Assembly (NCBI GenBank): GCA_035527455.1
Contig: DATLAN010000424.1
Span: forward strand, 1-6,542
Source of the DNA: DATLAN01 sp035527455
GTDB taxonomy: Bacteria > Planctomycetota > Planctomycetia > Pirellulales > Thermoguttaceae
DNA: 6,542 nt
Direction of reading: 5' to 3'
Shown: positions 6,034 through 6,542 of the stretch, piece by piece
Position numbering within the stretch: position 1 is the stretch's first letter
Layout: each line of letters starts with the position of its first letter
The notes under the pieces: generated by a model
Told to the model about the DNA's origin: nothing
Databases searched by the model: none
Seen by the model: the letters and a program-made list of their open reading frames with translations, nothing else
Position numbers and translations under genes: made by a program

Positions 6034-6542
6034 CTATTTTCTGGAGCCGACCCGGATGTTGTACAGCTTTCCGTTGCGCAGGTCGCCGACGAGGCGCGGA
6101 TTAGTGTGCATCGGCGAATGGTAGTGCCAATGGATGTATTGGCCGTCTTCGTTGCGGGGTTGCGGATCCGTCGGCGGTCCGAGTATCGCCTTCGCCTCAT
6201 CGACCGTGATGCCGTCCTTCAGCACGCCCAGATCAGTCAAGGCCTGCCAGGCGAAACCCAACCGGGCATGTGCCAGGCGGTCCGTGCGCGAGTCGTCGCG
6301 CCACTCTTGAAGCGATCCGTCAGTCGGCGGCTCCGGCAGTTTCGCGTAGCGTTTGGCGAGACGGACCGCGCGGTCGCGCAGGGCCGTGTCGTCGCCGTGC
6401 GCTGACAGGTGGGCCACGATCGACGACCAGGGGCGACCCCAATTGCTCCAGTGGTCCTGCGGTTCAGCCAACTGCCGTTCGATGATTTTCAGGCAAAGCT
6501 GCGCGAACCGGGGCAGATACGGCCCGTCGATGCCAAGCGCAC
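6034..6542 (-). CDS. C-terminal part of a helical protein ending in a SmpA/OmlA (BamE-like) module; 5' end outside window
   Basis: The frame is open from the right edge to TAG at 6036-6034: 168 complete codons plus two bases. A TTG at 6471 is not taken as the start, because the frame continues upstream without a stop through plausible sequence (PYLPRFAQLCLKIIERQ). The first 110 residues in the window are mostly helical and rich in Trp and Arg (HWSNWGRPWSSIVAHL, RDRAVRLAKRYAKL). The last 55 or so have the order ITVDEAKAILGPPT, then YIHWHYHS, then GDLRNGKLYNIRV. This matches the layout of SmpA/OmlA-like domains: a helix ending in LGxPt, a beta strand with W.Y, then a strand containing dGkv. That family is usually associated with the envelope, but the missing N-terminus means export cannot be judged. 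The 332-base gap suggests a transcription unit separate from the downstream cluster. The frame is secure; the domain match is by eye only. Confidence 0.85.
   Translation of the reverse strand, partial: ALGIDGPYLPRFAQLCLKIIERQLAEPQDHWSNWGRPWSSIVAHLSAHGDDTALRDRAVRLAKRYAKLPEPPTDGSLQEWRDDSRTDRLAHARLGFAWQALTDLGVLKDGITVDEAKAILGPPTDPQPRNEDGQYIHWHYHSPMHTNPRLVGDLRNGKLYNIRVGSRK

Noticed and set aside
1..6542. Defence system, mobile element or CRISPR
   Set aside because: No nuclease, transposase, integrase, toxin, reverse transcriptase or spaced direct repeats were seen; the only DNA repeats reflect protein repeats.

Overview
The window is GC-rich, gene-dense bacterial DNA in which every gene I can support lies on the minus strand. 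Long exported proteins made of HEAT-type alpha-solenoids, an RCC1-type beta-propeller and Ig-like beta domains, with weak sigma-70-like promoters, point to a member of the Planctomycetota. This is an inference from protein style: there is no rRNA or phylogenetic marker here.

Layout in transcription order (right to left). (1) Positions 6542-6034 hold the C-terminal 168 codons of a protein that starts outside the window. It is helical first and ends in a small module resembling the SmpA/OmlA (BamE-like) fold. (2) Positions 6033-5702 are a 332-base gap with no supported gene. It contains a weak promoter candidate, a GC-only inverted repeat just upstream of the next gene, and a short palindrome. 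(3) Positions 5701-3302 encode a 799-residue exported protein with HEAT-like helices at both ends and an unrecognised, partly beta, central region. (4) Positions 3297-820 encode an 825-residue exported protein: signal segment, Ig-like beta domain, Pro/Ala/Gln linker, seven-motif RCC1-type propeller, four HEAT repeats, and a disordered tail. (5) Positions 796-1 encode a third secreted protein with a GTG start, whose end is beyond the left edge. It carries an Ig-like domain that looks related to the one in gene (4).

Genes 3, 4 and 5 are separated by only 4 and 23 bases, and each has a good Shine-Dalgarno sequence. The one for gene 4 lies inside the last codons of gene 3, so the three probably form a translationally coupled operon. 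All three carry export signals and none shows catalytic motifs I recognise. The best reading is a set of cell-envelope or periplasmic proteins built from interaction domains (solenoid, propeller, Ig-like), possibly parts of one complex. The partner, ligand and biological role cannot be told from the sequence. I see no mobile element, CRISPR array, RNA gene, phage gene or known defence system.
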